Below, piece after piece: positions 13,638 to 24,755 of a stretch of 64,000 nt of DNA. The DNA comes from Roseospira goensis (GTDB lineage: Bacteria > Pseudomonadota > Alphaproteobacteria > Rhodospirillales > Rhodospirillaceae). Both the position numbers and the translations under genes were made by a program. Positions within the stretch are counted from its first letter, which is position 1. Each line of letters opens with the position of its first letter. The notes under the pieces were generated by a model, which was given only the letters and a program-made list of their open reading frames with translations, did no database searches and was not told the DNA's origin. The stretch lies in the NCBI RefSeq assembly GCF_014197795.1, contig NZ_JACIGI010000016.1:1-64000 (forward strand). The letters are read 5' to 3'.

Positions 13638-14993
13638 TCAGTACATCTGATCCGGCAGCCAGAGCACGATGTCGTCGAACTGGAACACCAGGAAGATCCC
13701 GATGAGCTGCAGGATCACGAACGGCACCACACCCTTGTAGATATGGGTGATGGTGATTCCCGGGGGCGCCACCCCCTTGAGATAGAAGATCGAGAAGCCC
13801 ACCGGAGGCGTCAGGAAACTGGTCTGGAGCGTGGTCGCGAACAGAACCGTGAACCAGATCAGGTCGAAGCCCAGCGCGTCCACCACCGGCGCCACCAGCG
13901 GCAGGATGATGAGGCTGATCTCCAGCCAGTCCAGGAAGAAGCCGGCGATGAAGGCGATGAACAGGATGGTCAGCACCACGCCCCACGGCGGGAACGGCAG
14001 GCCCTCGAGCAGGCCGCCGATGAATTCGTCGCCGCCCAGCGAGCGCATCACCAGCGCAAACGCCGTCGCCCCCAGGAAAATGCCGAAGATGAAGGCCGTG
14101 GTCAGCATGGTCTCGCGCGAGACCCGGCGCACCACTTCCAGGGTCAGGCGGCCGTTGGCGGCGGCCAGCAGGGTCGCCCCCAGGGCACCGATGCCGGAGG
14201 CTTCCGTCGGGGTGGCGACGCCGAAGAAGATCGACCCCAGCACCGCCAGGATCAGCAGCATGGGCGGCACGATCGACCAGACCACGGCCAGCACGTCCCG
14301 CCAGGTGACGGTTTCCGCCTTCTCCGGCGGTGGGGCCATGTCGGGGCGCAGGAAGGCGATGAGGACGACGTAGCCGACGTAGAGCGCGCCCAGGATCAGG
14401 CCGGGGAACACGGCCCCCATGAACAGATCGCCGACCGGCAAAGAGAGCTGGTCGGCCATGACTACCAGCATGATCGACGGCGGAATCAGGATGCCCAGGG
14501 TGCCGGAGGAGGCCACCACGCCGGTCGCCAGGCTCTTGCTGTAGCGGGCGGCCATCATCGGCGGCAGCGCCAGCATGGAGAGCAGCACCACCGAGGCGCC
14601 GACGATCCCGGTGGAGGCCGCCAGCAGTACGCCGATGACGATCACGGTGAGCGCCAGCCCGCCGCGCAGGCCGCGGAACAGCTTGGTGAAGTTGGCCATC
14701 AGCCTGTCGGCGACGCCGGAGCGGTCGAGCATCAGGCCCATGAAGATGAACATGGGCAGCGCGACCAGAACCCAGTTCTGCATCTGCGCCCATATTCGGT
14801 CGACGATGATGGCGAAGTCGTTCCACTCGTCGAGGAAGTAGGTGTCGACGTTGAACCCGTTCAGCAGCACCAGGCTGATGACCAGATAGGCGAATGAAAC
14901 CCCACCGAGCACCCAGGCCAGCGGGAACCCGGTGAAGATCAGCCCCATGAAGCTGATCAGCAGGATGATGACGAGGATTTCGTATTCGAACAC
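13638..14993 (-). CDS. dctM: TRAP transporter large permease (DctM family)
   Basis: This is the 12-TM-type subunit that carries out sodium-coupled uptake of an organic acid delivered by the periplasmic binding protein. The 451-residue protein is hydrophobic throughout, with typical DctM segments such as [40 protein letters not shown] and [19 protein letters not shown]. The start is GTG 14993, chosen because AGGAG lies 7 bases upstream. It is the last gene of the dctP-dctQ-dctM run on the minus strand and is separated from dctQ by ~135 bases. Confidence 0.94.
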   Translation of the reverse strand: MFEYEILVIILLISFMGLIFTGFPLAWVLGGVSFAYLVISLVLLNGFNVDTYFLDEWNDFAIIVDRIWAQMQNWVLVALPMFIFMGLMLDRSGVADRLMANFTKLFRGLRGGLALTVIVIGVLLAASTGIVGASVVLLSMLALPPMMAARYSKSLATGVVASSGTLGILIPPSIMLVVMADQLSLPVGDLFMGAVFPGLILGALYVGYVVLIAFLRPDMAPPPEKAETVTWRDVLAVVWSIVPPMLLILAVLGSIFFGVATPTEASGIGALGATLLAAANGRLTLEVVRRVSRETMLTTAFIFGIFLGATAFALVMRSLGGDEFIGGLLEGLPFPPWGVVLTILFIAFIAGFFLDWLEISLIILPLVAPVVDALGFDLIWFTVLFATTLQTSFLTPPVGFSIFYLKGVAPPGITITHIYKGVVPFVILQLIGIFLVFQFDDIVLWLPDQMY

Positions 14994-15000
14994 GGTGGCT

Positions 15001-15005
15001 CTCCT
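15001..15005 (-). promoter_or_regulatory. ribosome binding site deciding the GTG start of dctM
   Basis: AGGAG (minus strand) lies 7 bases before GTG 14993. No comparable site precedes the alternative start at 15029. Confidence 0.75.
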
Positions 15006-15128
15006 GGGACCCGTCCGGGGCGGTCCCACCGGGAGCGCGTCCCCGTGCCGCAGCGGCGGGGATGGCTCGACCGGGGATCGCCTCCGGCGGCACCGGCCGG
15101 GGCCGGGCGCGGGGCCTGCGCACGGGGA

Positions 15129-15725
15129 TCAGAGGGGACGGGGCCGTTCGAACAGCAGCGCGGTGCACCGCAGGGTGCGCGACAGCGCGGCCAGGAAGAT
15201 GAGCAGGAAGCCCCAGACGATGAAGGACTTCAGGACCCAGGTGTAGGGCAGTCCGCCCGGCGCGGGAGAGCCTTCGTTGAGCCGGATCGACGTCATCACG
15301 TAGGGCACCGCCTCGACCAGGATGGCGACCGAGAACGGCAGCAGCAGGAACAGCATGCCGAGCAGCTCGACCCACGCCCGCGTGCGCGCCGACCACCGGT
15401 CCGCGAGGGCGTCCACCCGAACGTGCCGGTCCCAGGTCAACGCGTAGGACAGGCCGATGATGAAGCCGATGGCGTAGAAGTAGAGCTGCAGCTCCTCCAG
15501 CCACACGGTGGCGCGGCCGAAGACGTAGCGCAGGGTGACGTTGGTGATGATGCCGATGATGAGCAGCACCCAGATCCACGACGCCGCGTTGCCGACGCGC
15601 AGGATGACGCGGTCGATGGCGTTGGAGATGCGGGTGCGGGGCAGCCGGCGGTCGACGGGCAGGCCATCCGGCCCGGTTCCGTCGTCGTTGACGGCGGGCG
15701 GGGCGGCCACGGGGGTCTCGCTCAT
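15129..15725 (-). CDS. dctQ: TRAP transporter small permease (DctQ family)
   Basis: This small membrane subunit pairs with DctM. It has 198 residues, a hydrophilic N-terminal ~35 residues, then four hydrophobic segments, including NAASWIWVLLIIGIITNVTL and the characteristic WLEELQLYFYAIGFIIGLSY, with a conserved region ending DRHVRVD. Its position between the binding protein and the large permease gene and the family-typical length support the call. The start ATG 15725 is the only good one. Confidence 0.92.
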   Translation of the reverse strand: MSETPVAAPPAVNDDGTGPDGLPVDRRLPRTRISNAIDRVILRVGNAASWIWVLLIIGIITNVTLRYVFGRATVWLEELQLYFYAIGFIIGLSYALTWDRHVRVDALADRWSARTRAWVELLGMLFLLLPFSVAILVEAVPYVMTSIRLNEGSPAPGGLPYTWVLKSFIVWGFLLIFLAALSRTLRCTALLFERPRPL

Positions 15726-15877
15726 GGAAGGCGTCCTCTGTGACGGCGCGCTGTGTGACGGCGCGGCGGCCGGCGGCGTGGCCGCCGGACCGGCACACGG
15801 GGGGCGCCGACCCCCGCCGCGACGCCCGGGCGGGGATCGGCGCGCCCCTCACTCACGCGGATGAGGGCGGGCAGGCG

Positions 15878-16975
15878 TTACTCGCCGTCGGCCCGGCTCA
15901 TCCAGTCACGCGGCAGGTAGCCCAGCTCCTTCCACGACTTGTGCTCTTCCTTGAAGGCCTTCATGGCCGACCAGACCTCGTTGAACTCCTCGTCCTTCTC
16001 CGAGAACTCGGCCATGACCTCGTCGGTCTTGTCCTGAAGCTCCATCAGGATGTTCTCGGGAATCTGCACGGCGGTCACACCGTGCTCCTCGGTGAAGGTG
16101 TTGAGCACGGCCCCCTGCAACGCCTCGGCCCGCGCGATGGACTTGGCGACGCCGGCGGTGCAGGCGGTGCGCAGGATGGACTGCTGCGTCTCGCTCAGGC
16201 CGTTCCACTTGTCGAGGTTGATGTAGAGGTACTGGTTGGTCGACGGCTGGTGCCAGCCCGGCAGGTGGTAGAACTTGGCGACCTTGAAGAAGCCGAGCTG
16301 CTCGTCCACGGTCGGCAGCGAGAACTCGGTGGCGTCGATCACGCCCTTCTCCAGCGCCTCGAACAGTTCCGAGCCGGGCAGCAGGGTCACTTCGGCGTCC
16401 ATCTTCTGCATCACCTCGCCGCCGAGGCCGGCGAAGCGGATGCGCATGCCGCTGACCTGATCCAGGCTCTCCAGCGGGAAGGTGAACCAGCCGGCCGCCT
16501 CCGGGCTGATCACGCCGCAGTACAGCGGCATGATGTTATGCTCGGCGTAGATTTCCTCCATCATCTGCTGGCCGCCATGCTCCAGCATGAAGGCCATCAT
16601 CTCCATCGGCTCCAGGCCGAACGGCTGGGCGCCGAACAGGGCGGAGGCCGGCACCTTGCCGATCTCGTAGCCGGCCCAGACGTAGCCCGAGTCCACCTTG
16701 CCCTGGGAGACGGCGTCGAACACTTCGGTGCCCTTCACCAGCTTGCCGGGCTCGAACACCTGCAGGGTCATGGAGCCGCCGGACATGGTGTTGACCTGCT
16801 CGGCCACCCAGGGGGCGGTGTCGGCCAGGGCGGTCAGGGTCGAGGGGAAGCCCATCGTCATCTGCCAGCGCACGCGGTCCTGGGCCTCGGCCGGTCCGGC
16901 GAGGGTGGTGGCGGCCAGCACGGCGGCGACGGCGGCGGCGCCACCCCAGCGGGCGGCGGTCTTCACGGGTGTCAT
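15878..16975 (-). CDS. dctP: TRAP transporter substrate-binding protein (DctP/TakP-like)
   Basis: This periplasmic solute receptor is the first gene of the TRAP operon. The ATG at 16975 follows GGGAGG. A signal peptide is visible (positive MTPVKTAARW, hydrophobic Ala-rich run, cleavage near AEA-QD). The mature part resembles the TakP/2-oxo-monocarboxylate group, with GYVWAGYEIGKVPASALFG, a DATEFSLPTVDEQLGF stretch and HLPGWHQPS. The family arginine that binds carboxylates probably lies in GMRIRFAGLGGEV. I therefore infer a monocarboxylate or 2-oxoacid substrate, not a C4-dicarboxylate. Length (365) is normal. Confidence 0.92.
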   Translation of the reverse strand: MTPVKTAARWGGAAAVAAVLAATTLAGPAEAQDRVRWQMTMGFPSTLTALADTAPWVAEQVNTMSGGSMTLQVFEPGKLVKGTEVFDAVSQGKVDSGYVWAGYEIGKVPASALFGAQPFGLEPMEMMAFMLEHGGQQMMEEIYAEHNIMPLYCGVISPEAAGWFTFPLESLDQVSGMRIRFAGLGGEVMQKMDAEVTLLPGSELFEALEKGVIDATEFSLPTVDEQLGFFKVAKFYHLPGWHQPSTNQYLYINLDKWNGLSETQQSILRTACTAGVAKSIARAEALQGAVLNTFTEEHGVTAVQIPENILMELQDKTDEVMAEFSEKDEEFNEVWSAMKAFKEEHKSWKELGYLPRDWMSRADGE

Positions 16976-17263
16976 GATGCGGAGTCCTCCCTGATGATCG
17001 GATCGGCGCCGTAGACCGGCGCCTGATGGTGGTCCTGATGGCCCGACGAAGCGGCCCGGAGGCGGTCGGGGGGCCGCGCCGTCGCCCGCGTTCGTCCGGG
17101 CTTGCTCGGTGCGGATCGGCCGACGAAGACATGGGGGGCCGCGGCGGCCCCGAAAACCCCTCCGCCGGAAGGTGAATCGCGTCGCCATTTCCGATCAACG
17201 CAGTCCCCTTTTCAAGCCCTTTTTTAGAGGGGACGGCGCCGGGATCGGCGGACGCGCCCGGCC

Positions 17264-18067
17264 CTAGGCCGGCGCGGTGAGCAGCGTCCGCACGGCGGCG
17301 GCGACATCGGCCTGGCGCATGAAGGATTCGCCGATCAGGAAGCGACGCGCCCCCACCGCCGCCATGCGGTCCAGGTCGGCGCGCGTCCTGAGGCCGCTCT
17401 CGCACACCAGATGGCGGTCGGCCGGCACCCCGGGCGCCAGCGCCTCGGTGGTGGCGAGGTCGGTGACCAGGGTCTTCAGGTTGCGGTTGTTGATGCCGAT
17501 GAGCGGGCAGGGCAGGGCGAGCGCGCGCTCCAGCTCGGCGGCATCGTGCACCTCCACCAGCGCGTCCATGCCCCACTGCGCCGCCGCCGCCGCCAGCTCG
17601 CCGGCCAGGCCGTCGTCCACGGCGGCCATGATGATCAGGATGGCGTCGGCGCCCATGGCGCGGGCCTCGGCCACCATCCAGGGGTCGACCATGAAGTCCT
17701 TGCGCAGCACCGGCAGATCGCAGGCCGCGCGGGCCGCCCTCAGATAGGCCGGATCGCCCTGAAAGAACGGGGCATCGGTCAGCACCGACAGGCCGGCGGC
17801 GCCGCCGGCGGCATAGGCGCGCGCCAGCGCGGCGGGGTCGAAATCCGGCCGGATCAGCCCGGCCGAGGGCGACGCTTTCTTGATCTCGCAGATCAGGCCG
17901 TACCCGCCGGCCTGGACCCGGGCGGTGAGCGCCGCCGCGAAGGGGCGCACCGGCGGGGCGGCGGCGGCGTCGGCCTCGATCGCGGTCCAGGGGCGGGCGG
18001 CCTTGCGGGCGGCCATGTCGGTGCGGGTGGTGGCGCAGATGCGCGCCAGGACGTCGCTCGTGCTCAC
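17264..18067 (-). CDS. trpC: indole-3-glycerol phosphate synthase
   Basis: The enzyme closes CdRP to indole-3-glycerol phosphate in tryptophan synthesis. The TIM-barrel motifs are clear: [50 protein letters not shown] and [11 protein letters not shown], with a C-terminal GESFMR phosphate-binding region. It is a monofunctional TrpC (267 residues). The start is GTG 18067, overlapping the trpD stop by four bases (GTGA on the minus strand), so translation is coupled. It is last in the trpG-trpD-trpC unit. Confidence 0.97.
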   Translation of the reverse strand: MSTSDVLARICATTRTDMAARKAARPWTAIEADAAAAPPVRPFAAALTARVQAGGYGLICEIKKASPSAGLIRPDFDPAALARAYAAGGAAGLSVLTDAPFFQGDPAYLRAARAACDLPVLRKDFMVDPWMVAEARAMGADAILIIMAAVDDGLAGELAAAAAQWGMDALVEVHDAAELERALALPCPLIGINNRNLKTLVTDLATTEALAPGVPADRHLVCESGLRTRADLDRMAAVGARRFLIGESFMRQADVAAAVRTLLTAPA

Positions 18068-19110
18068 CCCTCCAGGTCCTCCAAGGGCGGTTGATGGCTC
18101 ACCGCGACCAGCTTGGCCAGGGTGGCGCGGGCGGCGCCGCTGTCGATGGCCTCGGCGGCGCGGACCACGCCCGCCTTCAGGTCGCTCGCCTGGCCGGCCA
18201 CCACCAGCGCGGCGGCGGCGTTGATGAGCACGATGTCACGGTACGGCCCCTTGGCGCCGTCCAGCATGGCGCGGATGACGTCGGCGTTCTCCTCCGGCGT
18301 GCCGCCCTTCAGGTCCTCCGGGCGGGCGCGCGCCAGCCCGGCGTCCTCCGGCGCGATGGTGAAGGTCTCGACCGTCTTGCCGTCCCAGGCCGCCACATGG
18401 GTGATGTCGGTCGTGGTCACCTCGTCGAGGCCGTCGGCGCCGTGCACCACCCAGGCCCGCTCGGCCCCCAGGCGGGCCAGCACGTGGGCCAGCGGCTCCA
18501 CCCAGGCCTGGGCGAACACCCCCATCAGCTCCAGTTTCGCCCCGGCCGGGTTGGACAGCGGGCCGAGCAGGTTGAAGATGGTGCGGGTGCCCATCTCGGT
18601 GCGCACCGGGGCGACGTGCTTCATGGCGCCGTGGTGGCGCTGGGCGAACATGAAGCCGATGCCGGCCTCGCGGATGGCCTGCTCGATCACCGCCATCGGG
18701 GCATCCAGGTTGACCCCGAGCGCGCCCAGCACGTCGGCCGAGCCCGACTTGGACGAGGCGGCGCGGTTGCCGTGCTTGGCGACCGGCACGCCGCAGGCCG
18801 CCACCACCAGCGCGGCGCCGGTGGAGACGTTGTAGCTGCCCGAGGCGTCGCCGCCGGTGCCCACGATGTCGATGGCGCCGGTCGGGGCCTGGATCCGGGT
18901 CGCCTTGGCGCGCATGGCGCGGGCGGCGCCGGTGATTTCCGCGATGGTCTCGCCGCGCACGCGCAGCCCCATCAGCAGGGCGCCCATCTGCGCCGGGGTG
19001 GCCTCGCCGGTCATCAGGATGTCGAAGACGGCGCGGGCCTGCTCCTCGTCCAGCGCCAGCCCGTCGGCCACGCGGTTCAGCAGCGCGCGGAAGGGGGGCG
19101 TGTCGGTCAT
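18064..19110 (-). CDS. trpD: anthranilate phosphoribosyltransferase
   Basis: This enzyme transfers phosphoribosyl from PRPP to anthranilate. The PRPP-binding [14 protein letters not shown] motif and the following [21 protein letters not shown] are intact, as is the C-terminal domain. It has 348 residues, normal length. Its ATG shares one base with the trpG stop codon (TGATG), and its own stop overlaps trpC's GTG, so the three genes are tightly coupled. Confidence 0.97.
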   Translation of the reverse strand: MTDTPPFRALLNRVADGLALDEEQARAVFDILMTGEATPAQMGALLMGLRVRGETIAEITGAARAMRAKATRIQAPTGAIDIVGTGGDASGSYNVSTGAALVVAACGVPVAKHGNRAASSKSGSADVLGALGVNLDAPMAVIEQAIREAGIGFMFAQRHHGAMKHVAPVRTEMGTRTIFNLLGPLSNPAGAKLELMGVFAQAWVEPLAHVLARLGAERAWVVHGADGLDEVTTTDITHVAAWDGKTVETFTIAPEDAGLARARPEDLKGGTPEENADVIRAMLDGAKGPYRDIVLINAAAALVVAGQASDLKAGVVRAAEAIDSGAARATLAKLVAVSHQPPLEDLEG

Positions 19111-19727
19111 CAGGCGGCCCTCCCGGCCAGCACCGCGTCCAGCGACCGCAGCCCGGAGACGCCGGCCAGCTCCAGGAAATTGCGCAACAGCGCATGGCCG
19201 TGCGCTGAAGCGATGCTCTCGGGGTGGAACTGCACCCCGTGCAAAGGCAGCGACGTGTGCGACAGCCCCATGATGATCCCGTCCTCGGTCCAGGCGGTGA
19301 TCTCCAGGCCGTCCGGCAGGCTGTCGCGCTCGACCACCAGCGAGTGGTAGCGGGTGGCCTCGAACGGGCTCGGCAGACCGGCGAACAGCCCGCTCCCGAT
19401 GTGATGGATCTGATCGGTCTTGCCGTGCATGGGCGCCGGGGCGCGCACCACGCGCCCGCCCATGGCCTGGCCGATGGTCTGGTGCCCCAGGCAGACCCCC
19501 AGCACCGGGACGCGCCCGGCGGCGGCCCTGACCAGGTCGAGGCAGATCCCGGCCCGGTCCGGATCGCAGGGGCCGGGCGACAGCACGATCGCCTGCGGTT
19601 CGAGGGCCAGCGCCTCGTCCACCGTGATGGCGTCGTTGCGGTAGACCTCGACCGGCGGACCCAGTTCGCCGATATAATGCCAAAGGTTGTAGGTGAAGCT
19701 GTCGTAGTTGTCGATGAGCAGCAGCAT
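19110..19727 (-). CDS. trpG: anthranilate synthase glutamine amidotransferase component
   Basis: This class I glutamine amidotransferase supplies ammonia to TrpE. Visible are the N-terminal [19 protein letters not shown], the nucleophile cysteine in [15 protein letters not shown] and the catalytic His-Glu in [10 protein letters not shown]. It has 205 residues, starting at ATG 19727. It is first in the trpG-trpD-trpC unit. Its partner trpE is not adjacent but 41 kb away on the same strand. The upstream gap to the divergent copA gene is 200 bases and shows no obvious tryptophan leader peptide. Confidence 0.96.
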   Translation of the reverse strand: MLLLIDNYDSFTYNLWHYIGELGPPVEVYRNDAITVDEALALEPQAIVLSPGPCDPDRAGICLDLVRAAAGRVPVLGVCLGHQTIGQAMGGRVVRAPAPMHGKTDQIHHIGSGLFAGLPSPFEATRYHSLVVERDSLPDGLEITAWTEDGIIMGLSHTSLPLHGVQFHPESIASAHGHALLRNFLELAGVSGLRSLDAVLAGRAA

Positions 19728-19927
19728 GATCCGCCCGAACCCTCGTTCCGCCCGCAAGGCGGGCAGGATTGCAGGGGGCGCCGGGGCGGTCAAGGCCGGT
19801 GCGGGGCGTTGACGCTCGGCCCCTGGCAGCCCAGTTGATACCCACACGCAATCTCGACGTTTTCCGAACTCAGATGCGCGGCCGGTCCCTCTGCGCCCGG
19901 CCCGACCCGCGGGACAAGGATCGCGCG

Positions 19928-22147
19928 ATGGACACCGAAACGCCCGTGCGCACCGTCGAACTGGAGATCAGCGGCATGACCTGCGCCGCCTGCTCGGCGC
20001 GGGTGGAGAGAGTGTTGGGCAAGCGCCCCGGCGTGCGGACCGCGCGCGTCAATCTGGCGACCGAGCGCGCCCATGTCGACGTCGTGGATGGAGCGGGCGA
20101 TGCGCCCCGTCTCGACGACCTGATCGCGGCGGTGCGCAAGGCCGGCTTCGACGCCAGCGAACACCGCCCGGAGCATGATACTGCGGCGGCGCTGGACACC
20201 GATTGGCGCGCCGACCGGCGGGGCCTGCTGGATCTGGCGGTCGGCGTGGTGTTCACCACGCCGCTGCTGGCCGAGATGATCGCCATGTGGGCCGGGCTGC
20301 CATTCCATCTGTCGCCGTGGGTCGCACTGGCCCTGGCGACGCCGGTCCAGGTCGTGGCCGGATCGCGGTTCTACGTCGGGGCCTGGAAGAGCCTGAAGGC
20401 GGGCGCCGGCAACATGGACGTGCTGGTCGCGCTGGGGACCTCGGCGGCCTACCTGTTCAGCCTGTGGCGGGTGCTGACCGGGCAGGCCGACCAGGGGCTG
20501 TACTTCGAGGCCGCCGCCGTGGTCATCACCCTGGTGCTGGTCGGCAAATGGCTGGAGGCGCGCGCCAAGGGCTCGGCGGCCGCGGCCATCCGGGCGCTGA
20601 TGACGCTGCGTCCCGCCGTGGCGCGGGTCGAACGCGCCGACGGCAGCACGGCCGAGGTGCCGTTGCGGTCGGTGGCGGTGGGGACGGTGGTGCTGGTGCG
20701 GCCCGGCGAGCGCGTGCCGGTCGACGGCACCATCGTGGACGGCGACAGCCAGCTCGACGAAAGCCTGATCACCGGGGAGAGCCTGCCGGTCGCGCGCGGC
20801 CCCGGCGACGCCGTCATCGGCGGCGCCATCAACGGCGAGGGCCTGCTGCGGGTGCGCGCCACCAGCGCCGGCGGCGAGGGCCTGCTGACCCGGGTGATCC
20901 GCCTCGTGGAGGAGGCCCAGGCCAGCAAGGCACCGGTGCAGCGGCTGGTGGACCGGGTGGCCGCGGTGTTCGTGCCGGTCATCGTCGCCATCGCGCTGGT
21001 CACCTTCGGGGTCTGGTGGGGTCTGCTGGGCGATAGCGAAACCGCCTTCGTCGCCGCCGTCTCGGTGCTGGTGATCGCCTGCCCCTGCGCCCTGGGGCTG
21101 GCGACCCCGACCGCGATCATGGTCGGCACCGGACTGGCGGCGCGGCGCGGCGTTCTCATCAAGGACGCCGCCGCCCTGGAAGGCACCCACCGCGTCGATA
21201 CCGTGGTGTTCGACAAGACCGGCACCCTGACCGAGGGCCGCCCGGCGCTGGCCGAGATCGCGGTTCTGGATCCGGCCCGGGAGGACGAGGACCGGCTGCT
21301 GGCCCTGGCCGCCGGCGCCCAGCAGGGCAGCGAGCACGTGCTGGGGCGCGCCATCCTGGAGGCCGCCGACGCGCGGGGCGTGGCCCTGTCGCCGGTGCAG
21401 GGCTTCCAGGCGCTGCCGGGGCGCGGCCTGGCCGCGACCGTGGACGGCCGCCCCCTGCTGATCGGGTCGCGCCGCCTGATGGAGGAGCATGACCTGGTCG
21501 ACGCCCACACCGATGACCGGGCGCGGGCGCTCGCCGGCGCCGGCCGCACGGTGGTGTGGGTGGCGGCCGAGGGCGGGCCGGTGCTTGGGCTGCTCGCGCT
21601 GTCCGACCCGGTGAAGGCGGGGGCGGCCGACGCCGTGGCCGCGCTGAAGGACCGGGGCCTGACCCCGGTGCTGCTGACCGGCGACTCTCGCGCGGCGGCC
21701 GGGGCGGTGGCGGCCCGACTCGGCATCGACGACGTGCGCGCCGAGGTGCTGCCGGCCGACAAGGCCGAGGTGGTCCGAACCTTGCGCGCCGAGGGCCGGG
21801 TGGTCGCCATGGTGGGCGACGGCATCAACGATGCCCCCGCGCTGGCGGCCGCCGACGTGGGCATCGCCATGGGCTCGGGCACCGACGTGGCCATGGAGAC
21901 GGCGGGGCTGACCCTGATGCGGGGCGACCCGCGCCTGCTGGTCACCGCCCTGGCGCTGTCGCGCGCCACCTACGACCGGATCCGGATCAACCTGGTGTGG
22001 GCCTTCGCCTACAACGTGGCGGCCGTGCCGGCGGCCGCGCTGGGGTACCTCTCACCGGCTATCGCGGGCGCGGCGATGGCGTTCTCGAGCGTCAGCGTGG
22101 TGACCAGCTCGCTCCTGCTGCGGCGGAGCAAGGCGGCGCGGGGGTGA
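19928..22147 (+). CDS. copA: copper-translocating P1B-type ATPase
   Basis: This inner-membrane ATPase exports Cu(I). It has one N-terminal metal-binding domain ([12 protein letters not shown], residues ~15-27), membrane helices, the CPC ion-binding motif in IACPCALG, the phosphorylated Asp in DKTGTLTEG and [20 protein letters not shown]. In the nucleotide-binding domain the normally invariant His-Pro reads SEHVLG, so Pro is replaced by Val at residue 471. ATG 19928 follows ACAAGGA; the in-frame extension to 19769 is unconserved. It has 739 residues and is divergent from trpG. A TTGACG box near 19809 may be part of its promoter, but no convincing MerR-type operator is seen. Confidence 0.95.
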   Translation: MDTETPVRTVELEISGMTCAACSARVERVLGKRPGVRTARVNLATERAHVDVVDGAGDAPRLDDLIAAVRKAGFDASEHRPEHDTAAALDTDWRADRRGLLDLAVGVVFTTPLLAEMIAMWAGLPFHLSPWVALALATPVQVVAGSRFYVGAWKSLKAGAGNMDVLVALGTSAAYLFSLWRVLTGQADQGLYFEAAAVVITLVLVGKWLEARAKGSAAAAIRALMTLRPAVARVERADGSTAEVPLRSVAVGTVVLVRPGERVPVDGTIVDGDSQLDESLITGESLPVARGPGDAVIGGAINGEGLLRVRATSAGGEGLLTRVIRLVEEAQASKAPVQRLVDRVAAVFVPVIVAIALVTFGVWWGLLGDSETAFVAAVSVLVIACPCALGLATPTAIMVGTGLAARRGVLIKDAAALEGTHRVDTVVFDKTGTLTEGRPALAEIAVLDPAREDEDRLLALAAGAQQGSEHVLGRAILEAADARGVALSPVQGFQALPGRGLAATVDGRPLLIGSRRLMEEHDLVDAHTDDRARALAGAGRTVVWVAAEGGPVLGLLALSDPVKAGAADAVAALKDRGLTPVLLTGDSRAAAGAVAARLGIDDVRAEVLPADKAEVVRTLRAEGRVVAMVGDGINDAPALAAADVGIAMGSGTDVAMETAGLTLMRGDPRLLVTALALSRATYDRIRINLVWAFAYNVAAVPAAALGYLSPAIAGAAMAFSSVSVVTSSLLLRRSKAARG

Positions 22148-22241
22148 CCGCGCGGGCGGCGCGGCAGATCCCCGTTTCCCCGACGCCGGACATGGACTAG
22201 AGTGCGCCGCTTGCTTCGTGTTCCACCGTTCGCGAGCCGGC

Positions 22242-22772
22242 ATGACCGATCATTCTTCCGCGCCGTCCGACGCCGCCCCGCGCGTCGGACTCATCATGGG
22301 CAGCCAATCCGACTGGGCCACCCTGCGCCACGCCGCCGAGACGCTCTCGGCCCTGGGGGTGCCCCACGAGGCCCGCATCGTCTCCGCCCACCGCACTCCG
22401 CAGCGCCTGTACGACTACGCCCATGCGGCGCGCGGGCGGGGCCTGAAGGCGGTGATCGCCGGGGCCGGCGGGGCCGCCCACCTGCCCGGCATGTGCGCCG
22501 CCATGACGCCGCTGCCGGTGTTCGGTGTGCCGGTGGAGAGCAAGACCCTGAAGGGCCTGGACAGCCTGCTGTCGATCGTACAGATGCCGGCCGGCGTGCC
22601 GGTGGGCACGCTCGCGATCGGCCGCGCCGGGGCGGTCAACGCGGCGCTGCTGGCGGCGGCCGTGGTGGCGCTGAGCGATGATGCCGTGGCGGCGGCGCTG
22701 GACGCCTGGCGCGCCCGCCAGACCGACGCCGTGGCCGACAGGCCCGTGGACGAGCCGGCGGGGGCCTCATGA
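22242..22772 (+). CDS. purE: 5-(carboxyamino)imidazole ribonucleotide mutase
   Basis: PurE interconverts N5-CAIR and CAIR in purine synthesis. The class I motif [16 protein letters not shown], the SAHRTP motif and [12 protein letters not shown] are present, followed by [23 protein letters not shown] chose ATG 22242 (176 residues); a start at 22218 is possible but adds unconserved residues. Its stop overlaps the purK ATG by four bases (ATGA), so the two are translationally coupled, matching their consecutive reactions. Confidence 0.97.
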   Translation: MTDHSSAPSDAAPRVGLIMGSQSDWATLRHAAETLSALGVPHEARIVSAHRTPQRLYDYAHAARGRGLKAVIAGAGGAAHLPGMCAAMTPLPVFGVPVESKTLKGLDSLLSIVQMPAGVPVGTLAIGRAGAVNAALLAAAVVALSDDAVAAALDAWRARQTDAVADRPVDEPAGAS

Positions 22773-23845
22773 GCGTGCTGGCTCCCGGATCGACGATCGG
22801 CATCCTCGGCGGTGGCCAGCTCGGCCGCATGACCGCGCTGGCGGCGGCGCGGCTGGGTTACGACTGTGTGATCCTGACCCCGGAGGCCGACAGTCCGGCC
22901 GCCCGCGTGGCCCGGGAGGCCATCGTCGCGCCCTACGACGATCCGGCCGCCCTGGTCGCCTTCGCCGCGGCCGTCGACGTCGTGACGCTGGAATTCGAGA
23001 ACGTACCGGTGGCGGCGCTGGACCGGCTGGCCGACGCGGGCGTTCCGGTGCGGCCCGGCCGGCGGGTGCTGGAGACGGCGCAGGACCGGATTCGCGAAAA
23101 GGCGTTCTTCAACACCGTCGGCATCGGAACCGCGCCCTGGCACCCGGTCCGCGATGCCGCCGACCTGCGCCGCGCCCTGGCCGAGGTGGGGACGCCGGCG
23201 GTGTTGAAGACCGCGCGCCTCGGCTACGACGGCAAGGGCCAGGTGCGACTGGATGCGGACAGCGATGCGGCCGCCGCCTGGGCGGCGCTGAACACGGACG
23301 CCGCCATCCTGGAAGGCTTCGTCGACTTCGCCATGGAGTGCTCGGTGATCGTCGCCCGCAGCCCGGACGGGGAGATGGCGACCTATGACGCGGTCCGCAA
23401 CATCCACTCCCATCACATCCTGGACACCACCCTGGCGCCGGCGCCGCTGCCCGACGAGACCCGGGCCGCCGCCGCCGACCTGGGGCGGCGAGCGGCCGAG
23501 GCCATGGATCTGGTCGGCCTGCTGGCGGTGGAGCTGTTCGTGACCGCGGACGGTGCCCTGCTGGCGAACGAGATGGCGCCGCGCCCGCACAACTCCGGGC
23601 ACTGGACCATGGACGGGGCGGTGACCGACCAGTTCGAACAGCTCGTGCGGGCGGTCTGCGGCCTGCCGCTGGGCGACCCGGCGCCGATCGGCCGGGCGGC
23701 GCGCATGAAGAACCTGCTGGGCGACGAGGCGTTCACCTGGGCCTCGATCCTGTCGGATCCGCGCGCGCGGCTGCACCTGTACGGCAAGCGCGAGGCCCGG
23801 CCGGGCCGCAAGATGGGCCACGTGACCTGGGTGGAGCCACGGTAG
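22769..23845 (+). CDS. purK: 5-(carboxyamino)imidazole ribonucleotide synthase
   Basis: This ATP-grasp ligase makes N5-CAIR from AIR, bicarbonate and ATP. The N-terminal [11 protein letters not shown] nucleotide fold, the ATP-grasp lysine region [17 protein letters not shown], the metal-binding ELFVT...[14 protein letters not shown] segment and the C-terminal [17 protein letters not shown] are intact (358 residues). It overlaps purE by four bases, and 27 bases separate it from the convergent regulator gene. Confidence 0.97.
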   Translation: MSVLAPGSTIGILGGGQLGRMTALAAARLGYDCVILTPEADSPAARVAREAIVAPYDDPAALVAFAAAVDVVTLEFENVPVAALDRLADAGVPVRPGRRVLETAQDRIREKAFFNTVGIGTAPWHPVRDAADLRRALAEVGTPAVLKTARLGYDGKGQVRLDADSDAAAAWAALNTDAAILEGFVDFAMECSVIVARSPDGEMATYDAVRNIHSHHILDTTLAPAPLPDETRAAAADLGRRAAEAMDLVGLLAVELFVTADGALLANEMAPRPHNSGHWTMDGAVTDQFEQLVRAVCGLPLGDPAPIGRAARMKNLLGDEAFTWASILSDPRARLHLYGKREARPGRKMGHVTWVEPR

Positions 23846-23872
23846 CGGCCGGGGATCGGCGGGGCGGTCGGG

Positions 23873-24586
23873 TCACGCCACCTTGGTGGCCAGGCCGCCG
23901 CGCAGGCCCTCGACCAGGGCCCCGAGACGGTCGCGGTCCGGGATCGTCAGCGTGCGGCCCTTGCGGATGACGAGACCGTCCTGGGCCAGGTCCAGCAGCA
24001 CCCGGGCGACCGTCTCCCGGCTGGCGCCGACCCGGCTGCCCAGGTCGGCCTGGGTCGGGATGGGGTGGACGATGAAGGCCCCCGGCACCGCCTGACTGGG
24101 CTTGCACAGGGTCAGCAGTTCCTGGCTGACGCGCTGGGTGACGCTCTGGGTCGAGAAGCTCTGCAACCGCTCGTTCGAGGACCGGATCAGCGACGTCAGC
24201 CGCACCATGACCCGCCGCGCGATGTCGGGGTGCTGCGCCAGCAGGGCGCGGAAGTGGTCGTCCGGCATCGCCAGCAGCAGGCAGTCGGTCTTGGCGGTCA
24301 CGGCGGCCGAGCGACGCTGCCCGTCGATGGCCGCGATCTCTCCGAAGTAGTGCCCGGGGCCCAGCTCCGCGAACGCGATCTCGCGGCCGCTGCGGGAGTA
24401 GCTGGAGACCGTGACCGTTCCCTCCAGGATGAACATGACGTCGCGCTCGACGCTGTGCAGATCGCAGATAACCTGGCGCGCCGCGAACCTGCGTCGCGCG
24501 CAGCATTGGGCGAGGCGACCTCGGGCCTCCGCGTCCAGCCCCTCCAGGAGGGCGAACGGCTCCAGCGGATCGGCATGCGTGGGCAA
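23873..24586 (-). CDS. Crp/Fnr-family transcriptional regulator
   Basis: The protein has an N-terminal cNMP-binding beta-roll (~residues 10-125) with FGEIAAIDGQRRSAAV, a dimerisation helix and a C-terminal winged helix-turn-helix containing DLGSRVGASRETVARVLLDL. No Fnr-type cysteine cluster is present; the two adjacent Cys in QCCARR and the Cys in VICDLHS do not match the Fnr spacing. It therefore probably binds a nucleotide or another effector. The start appears to be TTG 24586, with a GGGGGA upstream and no alternative ATG before residue 50. Targets cannot be read from the sequence. Confidence 0.9.
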   Translation of the reverse strand: MPTHADPLEPFALLEGLDAEARGRLAQCCARRRFAARQVICDLHSVERDVMFILEGTVTVSSYSRSGREIAFAELGPGHYFGEIAAIDGQRRSAAVTAKTDCLLLAMPDDHFRALLAQHPDIARRVMVRLTSLIRSSNERLQSFSTQSVTQRVSQELLTLCKPSQAVPGAFIVHPIPTQADLGSRVGASRETVARVLLDLAQDGLVIRKGRTLTIPDRDRLGALVEGLRGGLATKVA

Positions 24587-24720
24587 GGCGGTCCCCCTTC
24601 CGCGTCAGCCCCGCGGCCGCAGCCACGGTCGAGTCGGCCTCAGGGTACACGGGATGGCAGGGCGGGAAAAGCACGCCTACGGTGCCGCATGGGTCCGAAC
24701 ACCGGCTGGGGCCGCCGGGG

Positions 24721-24740
24721 GCCCACGCGGGAGCGTGGGC
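24721..24740. repeat. REP-like palindrome, single copy
   Basis: GCCCACGC, GGGA loop and GCGTGGGC form a perfect palindrome, the same unit as at 7.0, 40.7 and 60.5 kb. It is directly followed by a copy of repeat family A. Confidence 0.85.
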
Positions 24741-24755
24741 CTGAGAAGCGGGGTG

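Noticed and set aside
19834-19840. MerR/CueR-type copper promoter in front of copA
   Set aside because: A TTGACG box is present, but the -10 match is poor and no clear dyad lies in the spacer.
19769-19927. N-terminal extension of CopA by 53 residues
   Set aside because: The extension has no family similarity and overlaps the divergent promoter region; ATG 19928 has a better ribosome site.
23733-24674. 313-codon frame overlapping the Crp/Fnr gene
   Set aside because: It is an Arg/Pro-rich shadow in another frame; the 24586-23873 frame carries both the cNMP and helix-turn-helix domains.
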